NCBI GenBank assembly: GCA_013397695.1 | Contig: VYZI01000998.1 | Span: 32,394 to 96,393, forward strand | Reading direction: 5' to 3' | DNA from: Centropus unirufus | Lineage: Eukaryota > Chordata > Aves > Cuculiformes > Centropidae | Length of the DNA stretch: 64,000 nt | Shown here: positions 10,914 through 23,900 of the stretch, one piece after another | Layout: each line of letters starts with the position of its first letter | Position numbering within the stretch: position 1 is the stretch's first letter | Program-made: the position numbers and the translations under genes | Notes under the pieces: model-generated | Database searches by the model: none | Told to the model about the DNA's origin: nothing | Seen by the model: only the letters and a program-made list of their open reading frames with translations

Positions 10914-12285
10914 GGCGTTTGGATTCGCTCCTTACGACGCTTTGTACAGAAACCAGGAAGGAGGGAGTGGGATGGGGCCTCCTCCTGCACATCCAGCCTC
11001 CGCCTCCGGTTTATTTGGGGACAGACTGACCTATTTTATTATTATTTTTTTTTCCTGCTAGAAACGATTTTATTTTTTTTTAGCTGGTTTCGCGTCCAGG
11101 ATTTCAAACCCAATCTGGTCTTTTCCAACCCAATCCCACCAGCGGGATGGGGAACTCCCACGGTTCTTAATGACGCGATAGGTTCTTAAACGAGCAATCA
11201 CGTAGCTGAAGGTTTTAAAGCTGGAAACTCCAAGGTTTTTTAATATTTGAATCATAGAAAAACAAACCACCTAAATTGACTCCATCTGACCCAACAATTG
11301 GGTTTTTAGAAGAAAAACGAGTTTTGTTTTTTTTTTTTTTAAAGCAACCTCACCCATTTCAAGCCCCCCCCACCCCGGGTGGGTTGGGCAGTAAGGAGGG
11401 AGAAGGCCCGGTTGCAGAGTGATTGTCTCCGCCAGTGGCTTCTCTTCTTCACCTGAATTTCATCTGGGAGGGGCGGGAGGTGGGAATAGGGAAGGGGAGG
11501 GAATTCCTTTGGGTCTTTTTTTTTTGGGTTTAATCTTGGCAATATTTGCCCAGCGGTGAAGCTCCGGCAGCCGCGCAGCTCTGCCAGCATCCCCGGCCTC
11601 GCCACAACCCCAGCGCCACGTCTCCCTCTCCCCTGCTCTGTGTATAGACTGGAAGATATTTATATTATATATATTTTTGTTCAATGGTTGTTAATAGTAG
11701 AGATCTTTTAAGTTATAGCGTTCCTGATTTGACAAGCAATGTACTGTAAATATTCCCGGAGTATATTCCCACTGTATAATGTACACAAAAAGGTACCAGA
11801 GGCAAAGGTAGTTCTGATAACGACCGAGGAGAAGCTTTGGGTATGGAGAGGGAGGAGTTTTGTAGACTTCCTGCACTGTAGTTGTATTTTGTTGCACTGA
11901 ATTTCCAGGCTGTAGTGGATTAAAAAAGTGGAGAAATACCCTCAACCACAGCTGAATCCCCCCAGCCCCTCACGGAAAGCATCCCCTCTGCTGCTGTGGG
12001 AGCTCCTGGCACATTCCCAAAGCGACTGGGCAGGGTTTTTATAAATAGGTGGGGTTTTTTTTTATTTATTTCTCTGGTTTGGAAGTGCTGAAAAGTAGGG
12101 GCAGGGGAGGGCGGGGAGGGACTACCCAAAGGGCCCCGGTGGTGAAGTTGCCCCAGTGGTGAAGTCACCTCGGTGCCTGTTGCTGGGATGGTTTTGTAAA
12201 GCAAATCCATAAACACAAGTGCCAAGAGAACGGAGAAGGGTGTGTGGTGTTGCTAACAATAAATGGAAAGGATGCAGCGACCCAG
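10914..12285 (+). other. SLC2A1: SLC2A1 3' untranslated region
   Basis: From the stop codon to just past the only canonical poly(A) hexamer downstream, about 1.37 kb. It contains an A/T-rich block at about 11640-11930 with runs such as TATTTATATTATATATA. The end is inferred from the hexamer, not from transcripts. Confidence 0.7.
12258..12263 (+). terminator. SLC2A1: Poly(A) signal AATAAA of SLC2A1
   Basis: AATAAA about 1345 bases after the SLC2A1 stop. Plus-strand AATAAA also occurs at 14250, but that is too far downstream and near the opposing gene. Confidence 0.7.
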
Positions 12286-14794
12286 CCTGCCTTCCCCTGT
12301 GCCTTTATTCCAGCTTTCCCTGTTGTGACTGGGAGGGATTCTCCCTGCCTCAGCCTTGCTCTGGGAGCTGGGGATGCTTGGAGCATCACAGCTCCTCTCC
12401 ATCACCTCCTGTGCTTCAGCGCTGTCCCTTGGGCCAGCTCTGACCTCTTGGGGGTGGGAAGAGGGGAATGCAGTTGCTGGAGCCAGCTGGGAATGTGGTG
12501 GGAAGTCTGTTCCTCCCAGTGCTGGTTTGGAGAGGAGCCCACACAGACCCAGGAGATGGGGCTCATGGTGTCGTTCCTCAGCGTGGGGTTTGCTGGCCCG
12601 GGAGCTGCTCCGCTCCTGCTTGAGCACCTTGCTCCAGACCGGGTCCATCCGTGCAGGGACATGTGGCCAAGCAGGCCCTGTGTGCTGTTGGTGCTTGGGG
12701 GGAGCTCCTTCAGGTGCCAATGAGCAGCTCTTCCCAGCTTGGCAAAGCCATTTTCCTCAATGGGAACTGCTCTCCTGCTTGCAAAGACTCTCCCGGGATG
12801 CAGAAGTGGCTTGGAATTACCTCGAGTGTCCTGGAGCTGGTGCTATTGGGGTTCCCAGCTGGAGCCTTGACCTGCTCCAGCCCCTCCCTGGACCCTAAAA
12901 TGTCCCTTTCTTTCTCTCCCTGGGCTCTTCCCATGGGATCATGAGGAGTGTTTGCTTTGGGAGGGAGCTCTTGCTGTGATGGCTGGGCAGGGTGGGAGGG
13001 GCAGGTTTTTCTGACAGCAAAGAGTGTGAATGCTTTTGGGTGAAGAAACACTCATCTTGGTCAGGTCCAGCTTTGGAATGGCTCTGCCCTGCCAGGCACA
13101 CACTGGGCATGGCTGCTGCAGCATCCTGGGAAATAACTCTTGGAAAACCCTTTCTGAGCTCCTCAAAATTTACTTTTATTTGCCCAGAGCTCCTCACCCA
13201 TGTTCAGATTTCCCTTCCCAGCCCTTGCCGATGGCCTCTCCTGGAGCAGCTCAGCTCCAGGCCCAGTTCACTTTCCCACCATCCTTTGTGGTGTTGGCCA
13301 GCCCAGAGCCGTGACACCGAGGTACGGGGTGGATCCAGCAGGCTCAGCCTTGCTGCGGAGTGTCCTGAGGGATTACTGACCCTGCCACCACTGAGCCCTT
13401 GGCTCCAAATCCCTGGGCATGGTGACCCAAATCCTCCACGCTCTGAGGCGCTGTGCCAGTCGGTGCAATCCCCTCCTGGCATTTCCCCATCCCGTGGTCA
13501 GTCTGGCCATGCTGAGACCTTCCCAGTGTCCATCAGCGTCTCCCATGGGAATGCTCAGAGTCTCCCACCCCGGCCTCTCTGCTGTGGGGCCCCTTGTGCA
13601 CCCTGGTACTGTTTTCCCTGGAAATGCGCATCGGCTGAAGCAGAGACTTTCCCTTCTCCGGCATCAATCCCTGGTAATTGCTCAGGTCCCAGCTTGACGA
13701 AACGTTTAAACAGTGCACTTGACTCCATCCCCATTTAGTGAGGCAATTAAATGCACTCATTAATCCTCCTGAAGTAAATGAGACTTAATCGCAGGCTTAA
13801 AGCTCTGCAGAATCCAGACCTTCGCAGCAGGGCGAGTTTCCTTTCACCCCTTTCCCTGCTGGGCCAGGCTGTCACATGCTTTGGCACCGGAGCTGAGCTC
13901 CCTGCATGGAGCATGGGCTCGTGCTCCCTGGTCTCCAGCCCCTCTCCCACATGCCTTCCCACTGAGGCTCTCGTGTGCCCCGTGCGTTGCTGCTTTCCTC
14001 TCCAGGCTGGGAGGGTGCTCATGGGCAGTCCTGGGGGTAGAACTGCCTGGAGATCCATGGAATGTCCTCTTGAGGCTGGTGTTGGGATTTAACAGGATGT
14101 CCATCTAGGGGTGAGCTCTCAGCTGTAAGGAACCCAAATCCCCCTTTGGGCTGGAAGCTCCGATTGGCCTTTTACTCCTTTTCCTCAAGACTCTTAGCAT
14201 CCATTGTGCTGCTCTCGTTCCTCTTGGATGCGAGTTCTTCTCTAAGTGGAATAAACGAGTCCCCCAGTGCCCATTGACTCCTCTAAAGCTCCACCAAACA
14301 GGGGAATGGGGATTGGGAAGCAGAGGGGCACTGCAGGAAGGTGCAGCACCTGATCAACCCCAGCCAGGTCCTGGGGAGAGGGTAACAACCCCTCAGGCTG
14401 GGCAGACAGCAAGGACCCTCTCCGCATGCTTCCCACTGCCTCTTCCTCAGCAAACCAAAAGGAAAATTGAAGAAACTGGGAAAAAACCCATATCAGCCTC
14501 TGGACAGGCAACGTGAGGACCTGAGAGGCTGGTTTGCCTCATCAGGAATCATTAGGTAATGAGGTACACATCATGTGTTGGCCCTGCTTGCGTTTCGTGC
14601 CCTCGCACTGCTGTTCCCTAATGCTACAGCGATCGATCGGTGTGTGAGAACGAACTCATCCTGGGAAGTTTAATTGCCAAACATCCTGAGCTGGAAAGGG
14701 AAAGCAGCAGCAGGAAGGGTCCATGGGCTGTCATGCTTTTTGTTGTCCTCCGATTAAATGGGAATCCAAGCCGAATCCCTGGCTCCAGCAGAGT
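12286..14794. other. Tail-to-tail intergenic spacer
   Basis: About 2.5 kb between the convergent SLC2A1 and ZMYND12 3' ends. No open frame resembling a known protein, no CR1 piece and no clear tandem repeat was seen. Confidence 0.6.
14669..14674 (-). terminator. ZMYND12: Candidate poly(A) signal ATTAAA of ZMYND12
   Basis: TTTAAT on the plus strand reads ATTAAA on the minus strand, about 120 bases after the ZMYND12 stop. It is a common variant hexamer; no AATAAA was seen nearer. Confidence 0.35.
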
Positions 14795-14914
14795 TCACTT
14801 CATGTGGGAAGGCTCGGATTCAATGAGCTTTAACAAATGACTGATGGCTTCCAGGGACTCCGGTTGGGGCAGTTGTTTCACCAGCTCCAAGGCTCTCGTC
14901 GCTGCCTTAGCCGC
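14795..14914 (-). CDS. ZMYND12: ZMYND12 exon 8 (terminal)
   Basis: 120 bases from TTCCAG to TGA. Encodes 39 residues, AAKAATRALELVKQLPQPES to SEPSHMK. Confidence 0.92.
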   Translation of the reverse strand, partial: AAKAATRALELVKQLPQPESLEAISHLLKLIESEPSHMK

Positions 14915-17900
14915 CTGGAACAGAACAGAAAGGATGAGGGAATGGTCAGGAATTTGGCTTTTCCCAAGGGGCAGGTGAAACACTCACAGAGGCTCCAGCT
15001 GCTCCGACCGCTTCCAAGGGTGACCCCCACAAGCTGCTTTACAGGAGTGAGCAAAGCTGCCAGCAGATCCTGGCTTTAGGATCCAGTGGTGCAGACAGGA
15101 GATTATGGATCCCCTGTGCAGGAGAGGAGCCGCATCCCTCTCGCACAGCAGCTCAGCCAAACAGCCCCAAAGCTATTTCTGGAAACCTCAGCTGCATCGA
15201 CTCCGTTGGAACTAAACCCTTCGATTGCCCTGGCAGCTCTGCCAGGGTTGAGCTTGGCACAATTAGAAAGCTTTGCCATTTTTCTACCTTGGATTTGTCT
15301 CTTTGTGTCTTGCAAACACAGGCTCACATCACTGCGGCTTTCTCTGATGCACAGGCAGAAGGAACTTGAACTTTGAGTGCCCAGCCTGGATGGAGAGGCC
15401 TGATTTCCAGAGCTTTTAGTGCTCAGCACTTCCTCAGAATCAATGATTTTTAGGAGAGAATCACAGAATCCTGGAATGGTTTGGGTTGGAAGGGACCTCA
15501 AAGCCCGTACAATTCCACCCCCTGCCATGGGCAGGGACACCTCCCACCAGATCAGAGGGCTCCAAGCTCCATCCAACCTGGCCTTGAACACCTCTAGGGA
15601 TGGGGCAGCCACCACTGCTCGGGGCAACCTGGACCAGGGCCTCCCACCCTCACAGCAAAACATTTCTCCCTAAGATCTCATCTCAATCTCCCCTCTTTTA
15701 TCTTAAAACCATTCCCCTTTGTCCTCTCCCTGCATTCCTTGATCAAGAGCCCCTCCACTGTGGACAGAACTACGGGAGCCGCTGTGGATGGTCCAGCAGA
15801 GACCAAACCAGCTGGATGGGGCTTCATTATCCTTGACAGAGGGCAGCTCGTGTTCTGTCTTCTTGCGGTGCTACCTCAGCAGCTTTGTCCTCAGCCACCC
15901 CACACTGCAAGTGCTCAGGAGAGGGGCCAGGTGCCATCCACAGGCAACTGGATTCAGGGATAACCCATGCCAATCAAACTTACCTTTGGTAAATCCTTGC
16001 CTAGGTAATGAAGCATGGCAAGAGCATGCAAAACCCTTGCAGTTTCCCATGGCTGTTGCTTCGGTGCCTTCTCCCTGACATTCAACACCCTGCTCAGGAT
16101 CCGGCTCAGTTCGGCTCGCTGGGCCTCAGCTGCATCAAGAACAAAATAATCCTGTTGGCTGTATGCATGCATGCAAGATAAGATATTCCAAACTGTCCAA
16201 TTATCTCTTCGAGACATCAAAGCGTTTCCACTCCAAGCATCCACGCAGTATCCCAACTCCATGCAAATTCCATACCCATGAACAGATATCTTTTCATCCA
16301 GTCAGTAATTGTGTTGATTGGCCTTTAGTGAGGATGTGGAGTCACAACAGCTGCATGAAAAGAGCAACTTTCATGCTTGTGTCGCAACTGAAGATGGTAT
16401 CACCTGGCCCTGTCTTGGTGTGGCTCCTCCTGATGAAGACAGCACCAGGCAATGGGATTTAGAGGAATGTTTCTCTTCTCCAGCAACAACCTTGTTAGCA
16501 GAGATGGGAGAAAGAAGACCGGGATCAGGGTCCTCATTGGAGTGTGGGGTGGTGCTACATGCTCTTGTGTATCTCCTAATGCTTTATGGACCTTTATGTC
16601 CTAGTGGGAGATTCCCCAGCTTCGGTCCTGAGAGCATCGCCCAGGTTGATGCACCTGATTATCAGCACAGGCCATTCCATTGTGTCCTACTGCCTCAGCA
16701 GACAGAGCTGGAAACCTGCCTAAGGGAAATGAAACATCACTTCCATGTAATTAAATGCAGACAAACGAGCTGTGGGGAAATGAGATTGCTGAAGTAGAAT
16801 TGAATCCTGAAAGGCAAAACCTTGTTCTGGTGCAGTCACTGCCATGGGCGCTGCAAGGAGCACATGAACAAGAAGGGCAAAGCTGTGTTTCCACTTGAAT
16901 TCCCCCGGTCCCAAAGTGGCCTCGTGTGTTCCCACCGAGCCTCAGCATCAGCAACACCCATTATTTCGATTATTTTTGGTTTATGGAAACGCCACACAAA
17001 CCCCATAGCTACAGAGAGTGGGATGTAGGGATTCTTTAACCCCAGTGCTGTATATGAACAGTAGAAGCATAGAATCATGGAATGGTTTGGAAGGGAACTT
17101 AAAACGCATCCATTTCCAATCACCCTGCCATGGGCAGGGACACCTCCCACTGCATCAGGGGCTCCAAGCCCCATCCAACCTGGCCTTCAACACCTCCAGG
17201 GATGGGGCAGACACCACTGCTCTGGGCAACCTGGGCCAGGGCCTCCCCACCCTCATCATGAAGAATTTCTTCCTAATGTCCAGTCTAAATCTTCCCCTTC
17301 CAATTTAAAGCCATTCCCCTCATCTTATCACTCCATGTCCTTGTAAAAAGTCCCCCCCTGCTTTCTTTTGGCTCCCCTTAGGTAGTGGAAGGCCATTATA
17401 AGGTCTTCTACTTCTCCAGGCTGAACAGCCCCAGGTCTCTCAGCCTGTCCTCATAGCAGAGGTACTCCAGCCCTCAGATCATCTCCATGGCCTCCTCTGG
17501 ACCCATTCCAACAGTTCCACCTTGTTCTTATTTTGAGGATTCCAGAATAGGACACAATACTCCAGGCAGGGTCTCACAAGAGAGGAGTGGCAGAATTCCC
17601 TCCCTCAACCTTCTGGTAGGATGTAGGGATTCTTTAACCCCAACCCTCTAAATATGAACAGTAGGATTTATGGGTTCTTCAACCCTACCACCATCCATAA
17701 AAACAGTAGAATGTATGGGTTCTTCAATCCTACCACCATCCATGGAAATAGTTGGATGTATGGGTTCTTCAGCCCTACCACCATCCATACAAACAGTAGG
17801 TTGTATGGATTCTTCAAAATCCCATCTTCCAAACGGTTCTGTGCAATGGCAGTGCTTACTCATAGGGTCTTCCCCGATTTCTTTCTCCTCGGTGAACGGA

Positions 17901-20900
17901 GATATTTCCTGTCGTGACTCCAACGCCTGCTCCTGTGCCTGAACTGACTTCAGGAGGAAGGCATGCCAGATACTGGTTACCTATCAGGAAGCAAAGGAGT
18001 TATTTCACTTGTATGAATACCTGGTATTTAACAACTGGTTGTTCTGCAAACAACGTGCCCTGCAATGCACAACAACCGGCGCGCCTGCTGGTTGATGAGC
18101 TGGCTGGGTGTTGCACGGAGCCATCCGACCGCTCTTCGCCCAACACAGCCTTGCTCAGAAGCTCGGTTCTCCAGCTCACTCTTCATTTTCATCTCATTTC
18201 AACAAATCGCACTCAATTGGGAACCAGAAGCAGATTGGGTTGAAGTTGGTGAAGGGAATGGAGGCACATTGCCCAGCTGCCAAAGCTTTGTTTCCATGGA
18301 AAATCAGGCTAAACAAACCAAAGGTCTTTTTTTTTTTTCTAACAGTTATAAGTCATTAGCTAATTGTTACCTCCCTTCGTGATCACTCTGTTCTGACAAT
18401 CTTTTCTGAATGTGACTTTTCATTCATTCTCAGTATAAATTTTATCTGGCTCGGTTGTATCCTGCTGCCGCCCAGCAGCTCGTCCCTGGCTACGGAAACT
18501 CCTCGGTGACCTTCTCTACTCCCGAGACTCTCTTTAACTTCTGGCACAGGGGACTTGGTAGCAAAGCCATTTTTGCACAAGGTTGGGCTGCCCAGATTGA
18601 ACACAAGTTGAATAAGAATGGGTTTACTGAGTAGAGAATTTATCTCTCCTGGTTTTAATTTAAGGAAAAAAAAAGGGTTTCTGAGATTGACTGTAAAAGG
18701 CAACGCTGACGCTTGATATGGTCACCATCAGATTGCCCAGAGCAATTGTGATTGCCCCATCCCTGGAGGTGTTCAGGCCAGGCTGGATGGGGCTTGAAGC
18801 AACCTGATCCAGCAGGAAGTGTTCCTGCCCATGGGACGGGGCTGGAACTGGCTGGGCTTTGAGGTCCCTTCCCACCCAGCCTATTCTATGATTCCACATT
18901 AAAGGCAGTCAGAAATGGGAAGAACGTTGGGAAGAGGACAGAAAAAAAAGAGGACAATATAGCGGATGAGCTTTGGTTTTACCAACCTCAGTGAAGAGTG
19001 AGTTTGCTACGTCCATTTTGTTCTGGCGAAGGAAAATGTTGGCCATGTGGAAATACCCTCCTGCGGCCTCAACAGATTTTAGTCCAAATGTAGCACTAGC
19101 CAGGTAAACCTGGAATTGGTATGAAAAACTAAATGAAAGTAGTTAACATTCATATCAAATCTGGGGAATTTTTCACCCTGGATTCATAAGATTGCAAGCA
19201 TTCTTTTATTTTCCAGGGAATTATAGCATTTTACTTGATTTTATCGGGAAAATGGGGTACTAAGAAAGCTGTATTTTGGGTTTTGCACAAAGGAATGCAA
19301 CGCCCCAGCCTCCAGCTTGCTAGGGCAGAGGAACCCCATCACAACACGTTCCCCTGTCAGAGCAGGTTTCCCACATCTCCTCGTCTTCCCTGTGGAACCC
19401 CTGTGCGTCACATCTTCAAACACACCAACTTGCCACTGCTTTCCAGCCCTGCCTGCATCTCCCCACCCCCGCCCCTCACAGCCCCAGCCAAAGCCAGGGG
19501 AGCAGGAAAGGCAGTGGGGCATTCCAGCTATTTATTCCGAGCCGGCGTGTGACTCTCAGCAGATCTGACACGCAGCCAAAGCTCAGGCAGGTCTCGGGCT
19601 GCTCTGACGTAGAGCAGCCACTTGTTAAGAGCAAAAAACGACTACCTGGCGCCCTTTCAGGGCACCTCAAAAACAATGGCACAACGGGAATCTCTCCCAG
19701 GTGGTTTATGGCCGAAGCAAAGACATCTATCGCTGTTATAAGAGAAAGGATGGAATTCTCCTCACCCGGCTGTCATCACTTACGCCCACACAAAGCCACT
19801 ATCAAGTTCAACAGTGGTGGGGATTCATCACTCCGCACTGGATAAATTTAGGTTACATGGGACATAAATAGGAGGTTGTGGAGTTCATCTGCCTTTGAGG
19901 GATAAAATGACAGGCCAAGCATCCTCAGGAACAGAGCTGGCAGCAGCCACCACTTCAGATCTGACCGAACAGCTCTCGTGGATACAAAGACTGAATTGGG
20001 AAAAATATCACAGAACAAGGGTTGATGAGATTTGCTGTGGAACAGGAAAGGAGTAAGCAAAATGACAGCTAAAATATAACTTATCTGTTGAATAAAAAAC
20101 AACTGCAGGAGTCTGGGATAGGAATGTGTGTCCATTCCAGGGCTCTGACTAAGCTGGGAGAGAGGTTTATAAGCAGGTAGGGAGGTACACATCACTTTGA
20201 GGGAATAAGGATAATGGGCAAAACACAAACACAAGGATACACAGGGTGTCTTAAGCCTGGATATTCAGGGGTTTGTGCTGTGCACCCTCTTGGTGCCGAA
20301 ATCCGGATCCCAAATCTGCCTGCTGGGCTTTTCACATGTGGAAGTGTTGGAGAAGGAAGAAACATGGAACCGTTTTAGGTTGGCTTACTTCATTTGCCAG
20401 GTGATATAAAGCCTGGTCCAAGTTCCCTTCAGCAGCACAGAAGAGGCCCAGACCCCGCTGCAGTTTACACCGAACAACAATGCTGCAGTCTGGAGTTCTG
20501 AGGACAATCCACTCAGCCTGGGAGAGATACTTGGATGCCTGTAGAGGATGGCCAGCCCCTGGAAGGACATGTAGAAAAGAAACAGGATGAAGAGCATCTT
20601 TCTATTTGGGAAATTAGAGAATACTGCCCATGGATTCTTGGCAGTTGTTGGGTATGGAGACCTGTGGACTTCCCACTTCTCTCCCAAGTGCTCCTCAGGT
20701 ATTCAATATCTGATTTATGGACACCTAGAGCTGCAAGATGCCCCATCCCTGGAGGTGTTCAAGGCCAGGTTGGATGGGGCTTGGAGCCATCTGACCCAGT
20801 GGGAGGTGTCCCTGCCCATGGCAGGGGGTGGAACTGGCTGGGCTTTGAGGTCCCTTCCAATCCAAACCATTCCATGAGAAACCAGAAACTGCGTATTGCC

Positions 20901-23900
20901 TCCAAAATCCCTGAACCATGTGTTCAGGACAGGTTGGCTACAGGCTCACTAACTAATGACTCGTGCATTATCACGCTGGAATTACTCATGGGCTTCTTCC
21001 CCCCACCCACCCCTTCTCCTACCACACCATTTACGCCAACGCTTGAGACAGCTCAATTCTGCCACCAGGGCATTGTGTGCTTTCTCCTGCAAAGGCAATA
21101 ATTTACAGCCATCCCCAAGTCCTTTGCATCCGCAGACAAGGAATGCAGCTCCCCACGTGCAGAACCCTCAGCCGAGGTGTTTAATAAAGCAGTCAATGAG
21201 AAGAAGCTCTGCTGAGGGCAGATTTGGCTTCTGTGAATGAGCCGAGGCGTTCCTCTGATGCAACGGCCTCAGCACAATGTTTGCTGCCTTCCCCGAGATA
21301 AGAGCTCGACCAACCACCCTCGGGAATTTGAATGCTTTTTTGGGAGTCATACGAGGTAACCAGACCACAGAGGTAACAAATAGCTTTTCATGTTGCTTCT
21401 CTTGTGGGAATGGTGGAGCCGGAGAAAACACTTTGTTTGCTCTCTTGGATCTCTCGGCACCAAGGAGCGAGCCTTGTCCCCAGACCCACACAGAAAAGGG
21501 GGGTGTGACTCCTCAAACAGCTCCGAAATGCCCTTGAGGCAGGGCAAGGGAGAGACATGGCCCAGTGTTGAAACAGCAGAGCTGGTCCTTCCCGGATAAA
21601 GGGTAAAAGGAAACCAGAAACTTGACCCAAGGGAGGTCTTGCCCTTGCCGGCGTTACTATTTAGACAATACTTACCAGCCGAGGCCTCAGCCAAGAGGAG
21701 ATAAGGAGGCACCAGTTGCTCAGAATTTGAGCTGTACACTTCAGTGCTGAAACGCAGGGCATGCAGAGCCGCGGGGAGCGCCTGCTCGTGCTTCCCATCC
21801 AGAATAAACTGCTGGGCCAAGCGGGACGTGAGCTCGATGATGTGTTTCTGTGGGAAAACAGGGCAACGGGACAGGGCGAGCGGAGGATGAGGAGGTGGAA
21901 AGCATTCCAGTTTGCAAAGTGTAAAGCAGTGATTTGTGACATTGTTTGTGTCTGTAATGAATGGGTGGACATTAAAGCTGTCATGTTAGAGCCTCGCTTT
22001 CATTCCTGCTTTTAGCAGGAACAGCTCTGGACATCCTCTTGGGTCAGGCGGTGTCTCAGGAGATGAGGAATCCGTCACGCCGACAAAAAGGGCGAATGAG
22101 GCTGCAGCAGTAAGGGCTGTGAAGCACAGAAAATGCTCATCACGAGAGCCCAGGAGAGATCAGACACAGGGGCTACGGCAGGGTTTTGCTGACGGGAACA
22201 GCAGTGACTCACCGCAGGCAGCCGAGCGTGTGGCTTGCCAAGGCAGTGCCAGCATGGCACACCTCCAGCTGCGGGGGACGTGCTCTGGAAGAGAGGAGCA
22301 GCTTCCTCCCACCCTCTCCTGGCTAGTTCTAGGCCTGGGATTTGGGGTGCGGGACCTGGGAAGACGGTCACAATCCAGACACTCTAACGCACTTGCACTC
22401 CTCCGTATGCATACTCCGGGCTGGGTGGTCAAGCAGCTTTTGGGGGAGCTCTCCTGCCAGAATCCATAGCTCCCTGGGCAGTGCAGTTCCTTGCCTGCTC
22501 CTGCTTTTCACAGCCCACATCTTTCCACCATTTGCAGTGTCTGATCCACTCCCCAGCTCCATAAACCCATCCCTGTTGGAATGCCTGTGCGTTGCCCAGA
22601 GCTCTGCAGCAACCAGAGAAGTGGCCTTCCGATGTGCGGAGGGATGCCAGGGAAAAAGAGCCAGGGGGCTTATTTCCCCGTTTCTCTTGGCATTCAGTGT
22701 GACCGTTGCCAACTTGGTGTTGGCTTTGCGCAGGAGTTGGGCAGCGGGAATGCTGCCTGGAGAGAAATCTTGTTGCTGGTGTGCCCAGCAGGGCTGCCAT
22801 GGTTCTGTCAGCCAGACGCTCGCTCTTCTCTTGCTTGGAGGCATGGGCAGGCCTGGGCAGCGAGTGCTGGTGGAAAATACCACCCTACCTCTTTGTTGCC
22901 TTTTCTTTTCCAGCTGGATCTGAGCAGAGGGCAGAAAAAAACAAATCCCAGTGCTTCCACGGGCCAGGCTTTAGCTTTGCTCAGAGAGAGGCAGATGCCA
23001 CCGGGAAGGAACAGCTCAGGGAGCCTCAAGGACAGCCTGGGAGTGTTTCCTGGTGATCCTGGCTGGGACAAAGGGACATCCTTTCTGGATTGATGAGGGT
23101 GGTGAAGAACACACCCAAGAGTGACAGCATCCTGCTACTGCATGGAGAGCCGAGAACAGGAAAACACAAGGCTCTGGACCAGGGAGTGAAGGGACAGGTT
23201 AAGGAGAAGAGTTTTGAGCTGCAAGAGGGGAGATTGAGCTGAGATCTTAGAGAGAAATGTGAGGGTGGGGAGGCCCTGGCCCAGGTTGCCCAAAGCAGTG
23301 GTGGCTGCCCCATCCCTGGAGGTGTTGAAGGCCAGGTTGGTTGGGGCTTGGACCACCATGATCCAGTGGGAGGTGTCCCTGCCCATGGCAGGGGCTGGGA
23401 CTGGATGGGCTTTTGAGGTTCCTGCCAACCCAAACCTTTCCATGATTTATGATCCCCTCTCTAGCCCTGAGCTACGAGTATGGAGTAAAAAAGGCTGTCA
23501 CCAAACCCAAGCTGTGCCGGGGGACTACGAAGTGCTCAGAAGCTCAGCACACACTCAGTGTGAGGTGTGATAAAAGCTGTCATCTGCCAGGCTGCCTCTT
23601 TTCTCCATGCCACTCTTCCTGTGCTGCATCCAGCGCTTCCTTTGATGTGAGGGTACCAAGCAGACTGGCACCTGGGGCAGTGCTGAACACCAGGCTCATT
23701 CCTTTTTCACTCCTGGGCACTGGGACCACCACTGCTTCCTGGTACGTAAGAGATTTTAGAACATCTGCAGGAAGAACAAGCTGGGGGGTTGACTTCCACA
23801 CAGCTCCAAGAAGAGGAGAAAGGGCAGGAGACAACAGAAGCCCTGCAGGGCTGTAAAGTCAAGCCTGTGCAGTTCCAAGCCTCAGGGGAATCGTTAGCTG

